Origin: Catonia carolina | Lineage: Eukaryota > Arthropoda > Insecta > Hemiptera > Achilidae | Reading direction: 5' to 3' | NCBI GenBank assembly: GCA_035578175.1 | Contig: JAQMRL010000006.1 | Location: 65,208,001-65,272,000, forward strand | DNA: 64,000 nt | Shown here: one piece after another, positions 53,483-64,000 of the stretch | Numbering within the stretch: the stretch's first letter is position 1 | Layout of the letters: each line of letters begins with the position of its first letter | Made by a program: the position numbers and the translations under genes | The notes under the pieces: model-generated | The model's input: the letters and a program-made list of their open reading frames with translations, nothing else | Database searches by the model: none | Told to the model about the DNA's origin: nothing

Positions 53483-54640
53483 AAACAAATCGTAGTGACG
53501 TGCGTGAGTCACACATTACATTAGCGATTGTATACTTTTGTGACTGCACCGTCGTTGCATGGCGAGAGGCAAAGAGTGGAGTAGATAAACACCGAAGCTG
53601 CTAGTGCCAATTCGAACGGTCCAAAGTGTACCAAACATGAAGCTATATTTTATCATGGGGATATTTTATCATCAATAAAATCTGTTGAGAAATCACAAAG
53701 AAATGTTAAATTTGTGTGAGGTTTTTTAGTGAAATACATTAAGTTTTTCCTTAAGATTTATAAGAATATTTTATGTAGTTCTACCAAAAAAGTAGAAAAG
53801 ATTTATTCAACGATGTGTGAGAGAATTTAAAATTACGGATGTTTCATTAGTTAGAGAAGATTGCTACTAGAACAACAACAAAAAAAGAACCGGATGAAAC
53901 CAATCTGAATTAGGAAAGGTTTCAACTTTTGGTGGAAGATGTAGTTTTAGTAGGAAGTATAGGGATGTATTTAAGGGGTAAGGGGGGTTTTATGTTAGGG
54001 TAACATAGGTAGAGTAAACGTTGAGAAGGAGGTTAGGTTGGTGTACAATGCGAGTACAGTTGTAGTTTATATCCTCAGGGGTCACGTAGTAAGAGGAGTA
54101 AACGTAAAGGTAACGTTAATCTAGGTTTGCAATATCCTCGCCTCCTCCGGTCTACACCAAATGCATATAGATCATTCCTCCCCCGCCCCTACTTCACTAC
54201 TTTTAACTTATATCTTCTTCTTCTCCTTCTATTTCCTGTTTGCTTTCGTACAGAAATCACACGGCATTCTTATTCTCTAGTATTACACTACTACTAACGA
54301 AATACAAATCCCCGAGTGAAGTAGATGAACAATAAACTTGAACAAGCAGAAAACATCCGACCGAGGTTCATTTAACAAAATTCTATGTAGCACTCCGTAT
54401 TAGACTACTTTACGTAGATAAATTTAGAAAATACCTTCACTGTAAGAAGATTTATTTTATACGTACGTATAAACTTTGTTATTTATAAAATACTGTATTT
54501 AAAAGACACAGCGAGTACTATCAGATTCTGAACGATTGTATTACAGTTTTAAAATATACATTCAGTCATGCATCCAAAGATCTGAATACAATATAAGCGA
54601 TACTTCCAAAGATTATTTTCTGAAAGAATCAATCATAGGT
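53483..54640. other. No feature recognised
   Basis: 1.1 kb without a supported gene. A GGTAAGGGGGG-type purine patch occurs near 53980. Confidence 0.45.
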
Positions 54641-54654
54641 AGCGAAAAATAAAG

Positions 54655-55083
54655 CAAATAGATGATGAAGGTGAAGAACGAGGAAGAGGGAAAGAATCTG
54701 ATCAAAGCAAAGGAGGCAAAAGGTGGGGAGATGAAAGAAAGAGAAATAATAAAGAAGACGAAGAGAAGAAATAAGATGAAGAAAAGTACGAACAACAAGA
54801 GAAAGATTAAGGAGATAAAGAAAAGAACGAAGAGGAAGAAGAGGAGCAGGAGGAGGAGAAAGTAGAGGAAGAACAATAAGAAGAAGGAGAAGAGGAAAAG
54901 AAAGGAGACAAAGAATAAGTAGAGGAAGAAGAAGCAGTAGGAGGAGGAAAAGGACGAGAGAAAGAGAACGATGAAGATGAGGGCGAAGAAAAAGAGGAAG
55001 TAGAAGAAGAGGAGGAGAAAGACCAGAAGGAAGAGGAGGAGGAGGGGAGAGAAGGAGAAGGAGGAGAAGAAGAAGAAGAAAAG
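54655..55083. repeat. ~430-bp polypurine tract (GAA/GAG-rich)
   Basis: Nearly all A/G on plus. It creates a 158-codon Phe/Leu/Ser minus-strand frame that looks like membrane protein but is a composition artefact. Confidence 0.9.
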
Positions 55084-55151
55084 GTACACTCGTCGAAATA
55101 GGATGACTGAATACTAATAGAAAATAAATACTAACTAAAATACTAACTGAA

Positions 55152-55222
<71 letters not shown>
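55152..55222. repeat. (AAT)n microsatellite
   Basis: About 23 AAT/ATA units. Confidence 0.95.
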
Positions 55223-55223
<1 letters not shown>

Positions 55224-55444
55224 CCTATATACTAACTGAAAAAATAGGATAACTGAACACTATACCATTCTCAAAGATTTTTCAACCATGATATCCTACG
55301 TAGTCCGGGACCACGCTTACCTTTTATCTAAGCCAGCGGAAGCGCCCGATGGAAGACTAGTAACCCCACACGGGCTAATAACAAACTAAACTATATCACG
55401 TAGTATATATCACATAACTTATAGGTACACTAGAGAAACAACAG

Positions 55445-55735
55445 TACATGGTATCACTAAAATGGCAATGGGGCGAACACATAATGAGGCAGATATTTGT
55501 TCAATGGAGTAAGGAGATTCACCAGTGGAGGCTCTGGCTGCAGAGAGAGGTAGAGGTCATCAATAAACACGGTGGAGAGGTGTCTTAAAACTAGTGGCAG
55601 AATTAAATGAGCAGGAAGGGCGCAGAAGAGGGAATTGTGGAGGCAAAAGGAGAGGCTTTTATCCACTACTGAATGACGATAGGCTGGTAAAAAAGAAGAA
55701 ATAGAAGAAGAGATGCTTAAGAATTTCATTAGTTT
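55445..55735 (+). pseudogene. Decayed LINE C-terminal fragment
   Basis: Joining plus-strand frames gives KWQWGEHIMRQ, AAERGRGHQxTRWRGVL and VEAKGEAFIHYxMTIGW. This resembles the K.W.GHI.R ... GR..TRW.D.. ... W...GEAF...W end of RTE/CR1-like LINEs. Multiple stops; assignment from motif order only. Confidence 0.4.
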
Positions 55736-55805
55736 TACTTCCAACTGTTTTGCTTATAAATGCTTTTGCAGACGGTGAAGGTGAACTTTACCAACTCTGA
55801 CCGGG

Positions 55806-56700
55806 ATTTTTTTTTTAAGGCGAAAAACCTTAACAAGGTTATCATCGCCTGTTGTTCTACACACGGGTGTAAAAAGCCCGAGTGCAGAACGCCTTTTTTC
55901 TATATAATACTTAAAATCTTATAAGCTAGTATCACAGAAATGAAAGTACATTAAAAAAGTAACACCACAGACTAAAAAAATAGGCTAAAAAAACGCTAGA
56001 AACACAAAAAAATACACACATAAACTTAAACTTAATATCACAGTTAGAATAAATAACAATAATGACATTGACACTTATGTAATTAAAATCTTAAAAACTA
56101 GTATCACAACCAAAAAATTAAAAATTACATTAAAAAAAACACAGACATAAGAGGTCACAAAAGGCTGTAAAAGGGGCCACATAATAAAAACACAGACATA
56201 TGAATATAGACTTTTAACTAATATACGTAAAACATATACTATAGGATAAAACTAATTAGGACACATAAAACATTGCAGATCACCCTAGACTGTTAGACAC
56301 TGTTGAACACACTAATGGATCGTAAAAATTTTAAAGCCGCGTCCAAAACAGAGCTTTCGTCACCGAGTATATACCTTAATTCAGAGGGGATCTTGAATCG
56401 CCGACGCAGAGCTGCGTAGCAGACGCAATCAACCAATACATGTTTGACTGTCAAAGGACAATCGCACCTGCCACAAACTGGAGCATCACCAGACGTCATG
56501 AGATACCCATGGGTTAATCTGGTGTGCCCAATTCTAAGTCGCGCGATGACAACTTCTTCCCTTCTGTTCTTCCTCAGTGACGTAGGCCAAGGCTTAACAT
56601 TATGTTTTATTTCAAGTAGCTTGTTGCCATGAGAGCCAGTTCATTCTACCTGCCAGGAATCAGTAATGACCCGCTTCACCAGACTCACAAAATCAGACAT
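55806..56700 (-). mobile_element. LINE family D, 5'-truncated
   Basis: T run at 55809-55818 (poly(A) on minus), then AAGGCGAAAAACC and the D 3' UTR, then the coding end. It stops at 56700 in a triple CAGACATAGT repeat. Confidence 0.8.
56293..56499 (-). pseudogene. D-LINE Cys/His C-terminus
   Basis: A 68-codon minus-strand frame: MTSGDAPVCGRCDCPLTVKH, VLVDCVCYAALRRRFKIPSE, then LRYILGDESSVLDAALKFL. The C..C.C...H....C cluster is the zinc-binding end of RNase H-bearing LINE polyproteins. Upstream, a separate frame gives the LRKNRREEVVIARLRIGH segment. The copy at 36510-37164 has the same sequence with a deletion after VDC. Non-functional fragment. Confidence 0.8.
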
Positions 56701-56719
56701 AGTCAGACATAGTCAGACA

Positions 56720-57090
56720 TAGACGGGAGTCGAACACGGAACGTATTGAATACGTGGATGATTAGTGGGAGAAAGAAGAAGAGAGAAAAGAAAAAGGTTG
56801 AGAGGAAAATGATAAAAATTCAGCTTATTTGTTACAAACTAACATCCTATGCGAGGCAACACCACTCTGAATAATTGATACACATTTTATCACCACCGCC
56901 GTTGTAATGTATTTTGTATTACACTACCGTACTAAAATGTGACTCAACAAAAATTTCCTCAACACTTCTACCTAATCTCACAAAAACAACAAAAATTACG
57001 ACTAAAAAGAAATCAGATTTGTGGAGTAAAATATTACAAAATTATTATGACTAAGGTATCAAGCCAAAAAACCTGAGTATTTGTAAAAAC
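56720..57090. other. No feature recognised
   Basis: No gene seen. Confidence 0.45.
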
Positions 57091-57095
57091 TTGAC

Positions 57096-57098
57096 AAT

Positions 57099-57139
<41 letters not shown>

Positions 57140-57275
57140 TTATTTCCATGATATTACATTACAAAAAATGTAACGTAATACAGAATTTATTACATTTTAC
57201 TGCACTTTTACACTATTTAGAAGTGGTGGAAATTATCTCATCCAACCATGAAACCATGAACCATGAACTAAGATG
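57096..57275 (-). mobile_element. Family B element with (ATT)n tail
   Basis: (AAT)n at 57101-57140, then an AT-rich body and GGTGGAAATTATCTCATCCA, the inverse of 3422-3592. A short AACCATGA triplication is present at its right edge. Confidence 0.65.
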
Positions 57276-57362
57276 TGCTGGAAACTTTAAAATACATATC
57301 TAAAAAAATTATTAGTCATCAGCAATTTACAGCAAAATGAAATATATTTTAGGAACACATAA

Positions 57363-57686
57363 CCTACCGGGTTGGTCTAGAGGTAAAGTCGTCGCCAAAA
57401 TCAGCTGTTTAACAGCTGATTTTCGGAGACGAAGGTTCCGGGTTCAAATCCTAGTAAAGGTAGTTACTTTTATACGGATTTGAGTGCTAGACAGTGGTTA
57501 CCGGTGTACTTTGATGGTTGGGGTTCAATTAACCATACTCTCTCAGGAATGGTCGGCCTGAGTCTGAACAAGACTACACTTCATTTACACGTCATACACA
57601 TCATCCTCATCTCATTGGGTCATTGGGTTGCTTATTGTTCTGAATTGAACAGATTGCAACGTACACACATTAGGGATTAAAAAAAA
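57363..57686 (+). mobile_element. SINE H, complete, with 12-bp target duplication
   Basis: tRNA-like head with box A TGGTCTAGAGG and box B GGTTCAAATCC, separated by an extended arm containing a perfect hairpin AAAATCAGCTGTT(T)AACAGCTGATTTT-type repeat. Then ~200 bp of body (AACCATACTCTCTCAGGAAT, TGGTCGGCCTGAGTCTGAAC) and a poly(A) tail. Perfect AGGAACACATAA at 57351-57362 and 57687-57698. Box A and B suggest RNA polymerase III transcription. Confidence 0.9.
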
Positions 57687-57730
57687 AGGAACACATAAGC
57701 ACAGGCAATCAGAACACATAAAAAAAGGAC

Positions 57731-57904
57731 AGGCAATCCATCTTGGACAAGCTGAGAGCCAAGATGGCCGAAAAACGCGAGTTAGAGTTGAACACCCAAG
57801 AGTTGGCGTACAATTCTTTCTTTGAAACTACTAAACTGTGCAACAACGTACTTGATGACCAAACCGCTGGAAATCGTGCCTGGAACCAGTCATTGAAATT
57901 TTGA
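57731..57904 (+). pseudogene. LINE ORF1 C-terminal remnant
   Basis: 57 open codons: LDKLRAKMAEKRELELNTQE, LAYNSFFETTKLCNNVLDD, then QTAGNRAWNQSLKF and a TGA. A second frame continues IEILNENAKLGIWQRILK. Position upstream of the endonuclease ORF suggests the end of the nucleocapsid-like ORF1, but no zinc knuckle is visible, so this is inferred from position. Confidence 0.4.
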
Positions 57905-58087
57905 ACGAAAATGCTAAATTGGGGATCTGGCAAAGGATCCTCAAATAATTGTGTTGATTTGATTTAAATAGGTGAAAATCCTTTTCTCCTTGTTATCATT
58001 TTTGTATTAAAATTCTTTTCTTGACTTTTAATATTTCCTTGTTTCTTTTCCTTACTATATATTTTTCTTTTTCTTTCTTTTCTCTTT

Positions 58088-59183
58088 ATGTCATACAATC
58101 TTACTAACTTATCTATAGCTCATTGGAATTGTAGATCCTTACAAAATAAAAGTCATGAACTACCACATCTTCTTGACACTTATCAAATAGATATCCTCTG
58201 TTTGTGTGAAACTTATCTGAAAGAAAATAACAACTATCGTTTCCCGGGATACCAATTTTTTCCCAGTCAATAGGAATAACAGACTAGGCGGAGGTGTTGC
58301 CCTGCTTTGTAGACCAGGTTTTAAAGTTAAAATCTTAAACGATCTACATACTTATTTTATTAAAACCTGTTTACAAAACAACGTCGAAGTTTTATTAGCT
58401 GAGGTAAAATTCAATGACTCTACAACAGACAACTATTTTAATATTTTTACAACTTACAGTCCACCTCGGCATTCAAACTGTCCATACACTAACAATAATT
58501 TTTGGAATTATTTCTTTACTTATCTTTTTGATTTCAATCGCGTAATCCTTTGCGGTGACTTTAACGCTAAATCCCCAATTTGGCAAAAAGGCATCCGCAC
58601 GGATAGGGAGGGGAAAAGGATAGAAGATGTTTTGATTGGTTCGGGCTTTTTGTGTTTGAACGACAATTCCAAATTTACCTGGCATTCGAATGATGGTTCC
58701 CTTAAGAGTTCCTTAGACCTTACTTTTGTCTCCTCTGACTTGGCGGGTGAATTCGCCTGGAATGTGTGCGACAATTATAATTATAAAAGTGATCATTATC
58801 CCGTAATTATTAAGTCCGACAGAGGACTTGAATGCGGCTCACGACATAGAGAAACGTTTTTGCTAAAAGATATTAACTGGACTAAATTCGAGCTAGGTTG
58901 TAACGAAATTGTCAGGGATTTGGAAAATATGAATTCCGGTAAGGATAAGTATGAGTTGATTATTGACTTTGTCCATAAAAATCTGATTGATTCTGGTGCA
59001 AAGGTCGGTAATTCGAAAAAATTCCAACGACAGGTCAATTATTGGTGGGATGATGAGTGTAATAAAATCTTAGAGGAAAAAAGAGAGGCTTATAGAGCTT
59101 TTATGAGTAAGTTTACAATTGCAAACCGAAAAAATTATGATAGGGTTAAAAAAGAAGCAAATTTTAAACTTAAAAAAAAATAA
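58088..59183 (+). pseudogene. LINE ORF2 N-terminus: APE-type endonuclease
   Basis: Cuts target DNA to prime reverse transcription. Motifs: IAHWNCRSLQNKSHELPHLL (catalytic Asn), DILCLCETYLK (catalytic Glu), TTYSPPRHSN, VILCGDFNAKSPIW (GDFNA), SSLDLTFVSSDL and YKSDHYPVII (SDH). One extra base near 58268 makes a TAG at 58271 after FFPSQ; the next frame resumes at NRNNRLGGGVALLCRPGF and stays open to 59183. A linker helix region, CNKILEEKREAYRAFMSKF, leads toward the RT. The final Lys run at 59170 hides a second frameshift. Confidence 0.9.
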
Positions 59184-59463
59184 ATAAATATAGAGAGTTT
59201 TGCGCCTCCCTTAACAGACATAGTAACATTTCAAATACTTGGCGTATACTAAAAAACTTTAAAAACAAAGAGCTTTCTAAAGATAGAGTGACTTTTGACA
59301 GAGTAGATAAACAAACTGTTCTAAACGCGTTCGATAAAATTGCCTCTGCTGAACCTCAAAATGTCGCTGATCAGTCCCACAGACTTAGTCGACAACTAAA
59401 TGTCCCTTCTCAATACAGCCACATTTTCGAGCACCAATTTCTCGGGAAGAGTTTATCTCAGCG

Positions 59464-61896
59464 ATGTATAGTCTTAAAAATAATAAATCTCCGGGACCAG
59501 ATTTGTTCACAGCTGAAATAATTTTAAAGTTTCCCAATAAATTACTCGATGCGCTTTTAGACTGTTTTAATGTTATAATTCCTAATGCTGATATCCCGAA
59601 ATCCTGGTTAGAATTTAATACAATTTTCATTCCAAAAGCGGATAAGAAAAGTGTGAGACCTATCTCAATCAACTCTCAGTTATTGAAAATCGCAGACAGA
59701 ATAAAATACAGGAGATGGTATTGGTGGGCTATGAGAAATAATGTCATCCCAGAATTCCAGTTTGGTTTTCAAGAGGGCAAGTCGTGCAACGACGCGGTTG
59801 GTTGTCTCGTGGGTGGGATCGCTGCCGCTCTTGATAAAAGACTTGTAACAGGGGTGGTATTCCTTGATATTGAAGGGGCATACGACAACGTCGACCCGTA
59901 CACATTATGTGCATTATTATTAAGGCGGGGGTTACCTTACAGTGAAGTCCTCTTTCTGTACAAACTAATTTATAAGAGAAATATCACGGGATGGTATGGT
60001 GGCGAAAATCTCGGTAAGAGAACCACGGGTCGAGGCTTACCTCAAGGTTCGGTCATCAGTCCTCTAGGTTTTAATTTCTATACATCAGGTATAGGCCGTG
60101 TTGTTGACGACGATGTTGATATCGTGATGTACGCAGACGATGTTGCGTTTCGTTACTCCGCGGCTACGTTGGAGGAAGTAAATGTCAAACTAAATAGCAA
60201 TATGAAAGCCATTGCGGATTTTTTTGATAGCCTGAGCTTGAGAATATCTAGCAAAAAAACGGAGGTTTGTTATTTTTATAATAATGATACTAAAATCGAT
60301 TTAACTAAACATAATAGTGTTATTAAAGTTTATAACGAAAGATTGAAAGTAGTTGATAGTTTTAAGTACCTTGGAATTCATTTAGATCATAAATTAAATT
60401 GGAAATTACATATAAGTTATATCAAACAAAAATCTGGTAAATTATTAAATGTCCTTAATGCCATCTCTGGTATTCGATGGGGGGCCCATCCTAACACAGT
60501 CTTGATGGCATACAAAGGTTTAATCAAGTCGCATTTGGACTGGGGTAGCATTTTCTCAGATTCGTGTTGTGAAAGCTCTAAAAAGAGCCTAGATCCAATT
60601 CAATTTGCAGCCATTAGAATAGCTTTAGGTCTCATGAAAACAACCCCTACAAATGTCATACTTGACTTGGCTTGTGAATCCACGTTGAGTCTGAGGAGAA
60701 AGTATTTGGGTAAAAAGTTTATGATTAAGGTAATGTCGTCCGAAAGTCACCCCCTGCGTGACACTTTGAGAACTGAGCTCGCTCAATCAAACCGCACTAG
60801 ACTGAAAAGTAAATTCAACCTGATCTCCCGGTATGATGAACTAACCGAATTATTGCCTGACGTCCGTACCTGGAAATGGGCGGGAATTTCAAAATTCAAT
60901 CCGGCAGCGCGTTTCCTAGATTTAGATTCTAAAATTAATTTGGTCGATGGCGTAAAGTTTCAGGAATTAATGCAGGTAAATAGTTTGTTTATTAAGTACT
61001 TAAAAAATCACCACACCGATAAAGTGAAGCTGTATACAGACGGGTCAAAAAATGTTGGTATAAACAGGACAGGTTTCGCCGTGTGGTCTGAGGATCTAAA
61101 AATAAGAATACAAAAAAGAGTAAACCACAATTTTACGATATTTCACGCGGAAGCCTTAGCAATTTTCGAAGCGTTAAAAATAATCTTTAGAAAAAAAATT
61201 AAAAAAGCCGTCATTTTCACCGACTCTCGTAGCGTTTTGTCAGCACTTTGTGGTTCTTACGGTAAAAATAAAGTAGATGATATTATTATGGATATTAAAG
61301 AAATTTGTGTAAATTTAATTAGAATTGGACTTGACGCTTCCTTCGTTTGGATCCCAAGTCACTTGGGAATTGCGGGTAACGAAAGAGCCGACGAACTAGC
61401 GAAAGCAGCGCTTGATAAAAATGTTGTAGACATCCCTAAGGTGAGATTTGACAATCTTTTCCCCTTTTTCGAATGTGTTCTACGATCTGATTCTCGTAAT
61501 TTCCTGAAATCACAAAGCAATTTTAAGGGAAAATTTTACTTTGAAAACTCCAAAGTTGGTTTGAACAAACCTTGGTTTGCAAATTCTAGAGGTCCTAGAG
61601 AGTTTATTACTCTGATCAATAGAATAAAGTCTGGTCACACTTGCTGTAGAGCACATCTGGCGGATAAAAATGTGATTGGTTCTGCCGCGTGCGACTGCGG
61701 CGTGGTCAGACAAGACTTAAACCATATGATATTTGATTGCCCATTATTGTTTGAAGCTTCGGAGAGACTGAGACTCGACTTGTGGAGAACTGATCCTGAT
61801 ATTGTATATGATGTACAAGATATAATACGTAAAGATAACGAGCTTGCTTACAGGGAAATTTTTAAATTTGCAAAAGAAAACAAAGTTGTGATTTAA
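59464..61896 (+). CDS. LINE ORF2: reverse transcriptase and RNase H
   Basis: 810 uninterrupted codons. RT: NNKSPGPD (residues 6-13), FGFQEGKSCNDA (~100), FLDIEGAYDNVD (~132, first catalytic Asp), GRGLPQGSVISPLGF (~190), YADD (223-226) and FKYLGIHLDHKLNW (~301). RNase H: YTDGS (Asp 526), HAEA (Glu 563), FTDSRS (Asp 587), WIPSHLGIAGNERADELA (Asp 643); all four acidic residues are present. Cys/His end: CCRAHLADK..CDCG..LNHMIFDC (~725-760). The ATG is internal: the frame continues upstream as REEFISA, so the natural protein starts in the endonuclease. RNase H places it with I/LOA-type rather than jockey or RTE LINEs. Enzymatic core looks intact; the whole ORF2 is broken only by three upstream frameshifts. 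Confidence 0.9.
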   Translation: MYSLKNNKSPGPDLFTAEIILKFPNKLLDALLDCFNVIIPNADIPKSWLEFNTIFIPKADKKSVRPISINSQLLKIADRIKYRRWYWWAMRNNVIPEFQFGFQEGKSCNDAVGCLVGGIAAALDKRLVTGVVFLDIEGAYDNVDPYTLCALLLRRGLPYSEVLFLYKLIYKRNITGWYGGENLGKRTTGRGLPQGSVISPLGFNFYTSGIGRVVDDDVDIVMYADDVAFRYSAATLEEVNVKLNSNMKAIADFFDSLSLRISSKKTEVCYFYNNDTKIDLTKHNSVIKVYNERLKVVDSFKYLGIHLDHKLNWKLHISYIKQKSGKLLNVLNAISGIRWGAHPNTVLMAYKGLIKSHLDWGSIFSDSCCESSKKSLDPIQFAAIRIALGLMKTTPTNVILDLACESTLSLRRKYLGKKFMIKVMSSESHPLRDTLRTELAQSNRTRLKSKFNLISRYDELTELLPDVRTWKWAGISKFNPAARFLDLDSKINLVDGVKFQELMQVNSLFIKYLKNHHTDKVKLYTDGSKNVGINRTGFAVWSEDLKIRIQKRVNHNFTIFHAEALAIFEALKIIFRKKIKKAVIFTDSRSVLSALCGSYGKNKVDDIIMDIKEICVNLIRIGLDASFVWIPSHLGIAGNERADELAKAALDKNVVDIPKVRFDNLFPFFECVLRSDSRNFLKSQSNFKGKFYFENSKVGLNKPWFANSRGPREFITLINRIKSGHTCCRAHLADKNVIGSAACDCGVVRQDLNHMIFDCPLLFEASERLRLDLWRTDPDIVYDVQDIIRKDNELAYREIFKFAKENKVVI

Positions 61897-62067
61897 TAGC
61901 GCCCTCTCCTGTGGGAGGATCGGCGCGGCTTCTGTTCGCTTAATGGTTTTGATAGAGACTGTATCGTCTCTGGTGACCAAATAACCTACTAAAAAAAAAA
62001 AAAAAAAAAAACTATATTGTATCGTTTAAATATTTTTTTATCATTAGTTTACTTTATTTGGATTTTG

Positions 62068-62796
62068 TCTTTCTCTTGCCCTATGTAAATATACAGGGAA
62101 ATAAAGTATTGGTTTCATGTCAATTATTCCAAATCAAGTTTTCACCGGAAATATCCTTTTCAGGCCCCCTGAACCAAAAGAAACGGTTTTAGCAATTTGT
62201 GTGTGTGTGTAAACAAAATATCTCAAGAACGGTAAGTTGTATGAAGTTAAAACTTAGAAATTAAGTTAGGTACCATTACGGTACCCGATACAAACATTTT
62301 CATCAAAATCGAACAACCAGAAGTAATAACTTATTTGTGCGATTTTTCACTTTTTTATTGTCTCAGCAACGTCTCCTACGATTTTTTAAAAATCCCATAA
62401 TTTACTACGTTTTTTATGCTCTACAAAATTGGCTATTCTGTTGAAATTCCTAGGAGGTCTGTTCTCTCGTGGTAAAAAATGATTTTTTAAAGATTGTAGC
62501 CTTAATATGCATTCTAGGACGAAATATAAATAATTAACGTTGTAGAAAATTAAAAACCTAAGTCTACAACTTTTATTTCAAACATTTTTTGTATAGCTTA
62601 TTTTAGCGTCAGTTAGTGATTTTGCTTGTTTTTAAGTAGGACAAAGGTTGATTTTCATTTTGCGTCATTCACTTATGATTAAAATAAGGTTATATTTTAA
62701 TTTTAAACTGTTTATCAATGCTTAAACATAAGTTGTATTGTTCATTATTTACACTGGGAAAAGAAAGTCGTATGAGTGTTTCACACCAGATATTTA
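62068..62796 (+). mobile_element. Family C copy, nearly complete
   Basis: TCTTTCTCTTGCCCTATGTA to GAGTGTTTCACACCAGA, with the GTGTGTGTGTG tract reduced to a few units at 62198. Divergent from the 30852 and 52504 pair, so older. Confidence 0.85.
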
Positions 62797-64000
62797 TTAA
62801 ATGGAAATCTTTGTAAATATACCTTATTGTGAAGAAACTCCTCTATCAGCGTTTTTGTAAGCTCACAGAAATTATAAGATACATAAAATATTAAAATATA
62901 ACCAAACTTTCAATATTTGCAATAATAAAAACACAAGAATTTTCAATGACACTCAAAAATTACAATTTAAAAACAAATTTTTTGACAAACTTTCATTTAA
63001 ACAAAAAGTTTTTAAACAATTAAACATGTTAATACAAACATTTTTATAAAACTTAGGTTAAATAACTTGGCAGCAACTTAATACGCAGAGGGCACAGCAA
63101 AATTGGTGAAACAGTACAAATGTTTAAATTTGTACGACGATTACGTAGAAAAATAGTTTAAGTATCAAGGTATGTTGTAAAAACGTTTTGTTTGGCTATA
63201 ATAAAAATATTTTAAAATAAAGAAAAACTTTCTTAAATTTCTGAATGACCCTCGGGCATTAATAGTCAGTTATTGTGACATCTATTTAAAATCCGTCATA
63301 ACATGTAATTGGTATTGGCTTTAGAATATGCATTGTGGGTTGGACATCTCCTACATGACAAACATTGTAATCGTGCTATTGACAAGGTATGGATGGAATG
63401 ACCGGAATGAGACGTCATCATGGACGACAAACTAATGATGATCTTGATGAGTATGGCAAATGTTGATTGACAGTTAAGGAGATTTTGCAATTACATGTTG
63501 GGTGTTCCTATTCGCTGTGTTTAATACCACACAGTACTACGTAATGATTATTATTATTTAAAGTAGTTAAAACTTGCTGTATTCGATTTGCAGTTGCTTT
63601 CAGTTGCTTTTTGTAGCTTAATTTTTTTTTTCAAATCCTTTTATTCGTAATAGTAACATTGCTTCCAAAACGGTGCAATGCACTGTTTAGAATAGCAGTC
63701 TATGATTCACTCTATCGTTTATCAAAGGTCAAGTTTAGAAGTCAATTGTTGAAGAATTTTGAATAAATAAATAAATGATCATCAGAATAAATAATTTTCA
63801 ATTATTATTCAAATATTCTACATCAAAATTAAATATATTAAACTAAATTTTAAGAAGAAAATATCACAAACATTAATAATTATTCCAAAAGTCAAAGATT
63901 CAAATTTATTAGAGATGGAGTCATAAAACCAAAGAAGGTATAATTTTTAATAAATAATTTGAACAGATTAACAAACAAATAATAAAAAGAAAATTAGAAA
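62797..64000. other. No feature recognised
   Basis: AT-rich, no gene; a 64-codon minus-strand frame at 63296-63490 has no domain. Confidence 0.5.

Larger units (their letters stand above)
57699..62010 (+). mobile_element. Near-complete I/LOA-type LINE (endonuclease, RT, RNase H)
   Basis: 4.3 kb: remnant of a first ORF (57731-57904), endonuclease (58088-59183), RT-RNase H (59464-61896), 3' UTR with a CTCC..GGAGG hairpin, and poly(A) of about 19 at 61992-62010. Three frameshifts break ORF2 (near 58268, 59170 and 59440). No target duplication is evident. The element lies directly after SINE H. Confidence 0.9.

Noticed and set aside
54613..55089. 158-codon minus-strand frame resembling a multi-pass membrane protein
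   Set aside because: It lies entirely in a polypurine tract; Phe/Leu/Ser richness is a direct result of TTC/CTT/TTT codons.
57363..57460. Possible tRNA gene with long variable arm
   Set aside because: Head of SINE H with body, poly(A) and 12-bp target duplication.

Overview
This looks like about 64 kb of intergenic DNA from an insect nuclear genome; I favour a hemipteran-like insect but cannot fix the order. The base composition is AT-rich. There are no operons, ribosome-binding sites or long host open frames. Nearly every recognisable piece is a eukaryotic transposable element: jockey, R1, I/LOA-type and RTE-type LINEs, mariner, a DUF4817-type transposon, hAT, tRNA-derived SINEs and MITEs. 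I found no intact host gene, CRISPR array or functional tRNA/rRNA gene. The best coding content is a nearly complete LINE at 57699-62010, whose reverse transcriptase plus RNase H frame is 810 codons long.

I named the repeat families within this window. A is a ~400-bp SINE-like element with an (AAC)n tail; 12 copies, many with perfect 10-13-bp target duplications. C is a ~1-kb element with 13-bp subterminal inverted repeats, end hairpins and a (CA)n tract; about 12 copies. D is an RNase H-bearing LINE 3' end. E is a mariner whose two copies share an inverted duplication of the 3' end. G is a MITE rich in CCGGTT..AACCGG. H and P are tRNA-headed SINEs. I is a LINE with a YGSE(T/S)W region and a (GAT)n tail. 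B has an (ATT)n tail. J is an AT-rich repeat.

Layout. 1-4.4 kb: AT-rich DNA, a palindromic MITE and an A copy split by B. 4.4-13 kb: mariner E1, RTE remnant, SINE H split by a TTAA-flanked insertion, LINE-I fragments and the DUF4817-type element. 13-19.4 kb: A copies, a jockey fragment and mariner E2. 20.7-22.6 kb: a GC-richer island with an R1-type LINE end, a minus-strand unit that has a TATA box and a canonical histone-type 3' stem-loop, and a plus-strand TATA/initiator promoter. 23-35 kb: SINEs, a deleted mariner, and a hAT element with a C element nested inside. 35-45 kb: jockey and D LINE ends, a 2.6-unit tandem array, MITE G, two near-perfect palindromes, and a C element broken by a D insertion. 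45-57 kb: C, I, G and D copies, long polypyrimidine and polypurine tracts, microsatellites. 57.3-62.8 kb: full-length SINE H, the large LINE and another C.

The elements do not form a pathway; they form a layered insertion record. Target duplications give an order in several places: A, D and I each went into older C elements, P into J, B into A, a TTAA-type element into H, and C into hAT. The observations I would check first are the rearranged mariner pair, the orphan histone-type stem-loop unit, the C family architecture and the twin palindromes near 40.6 kb.
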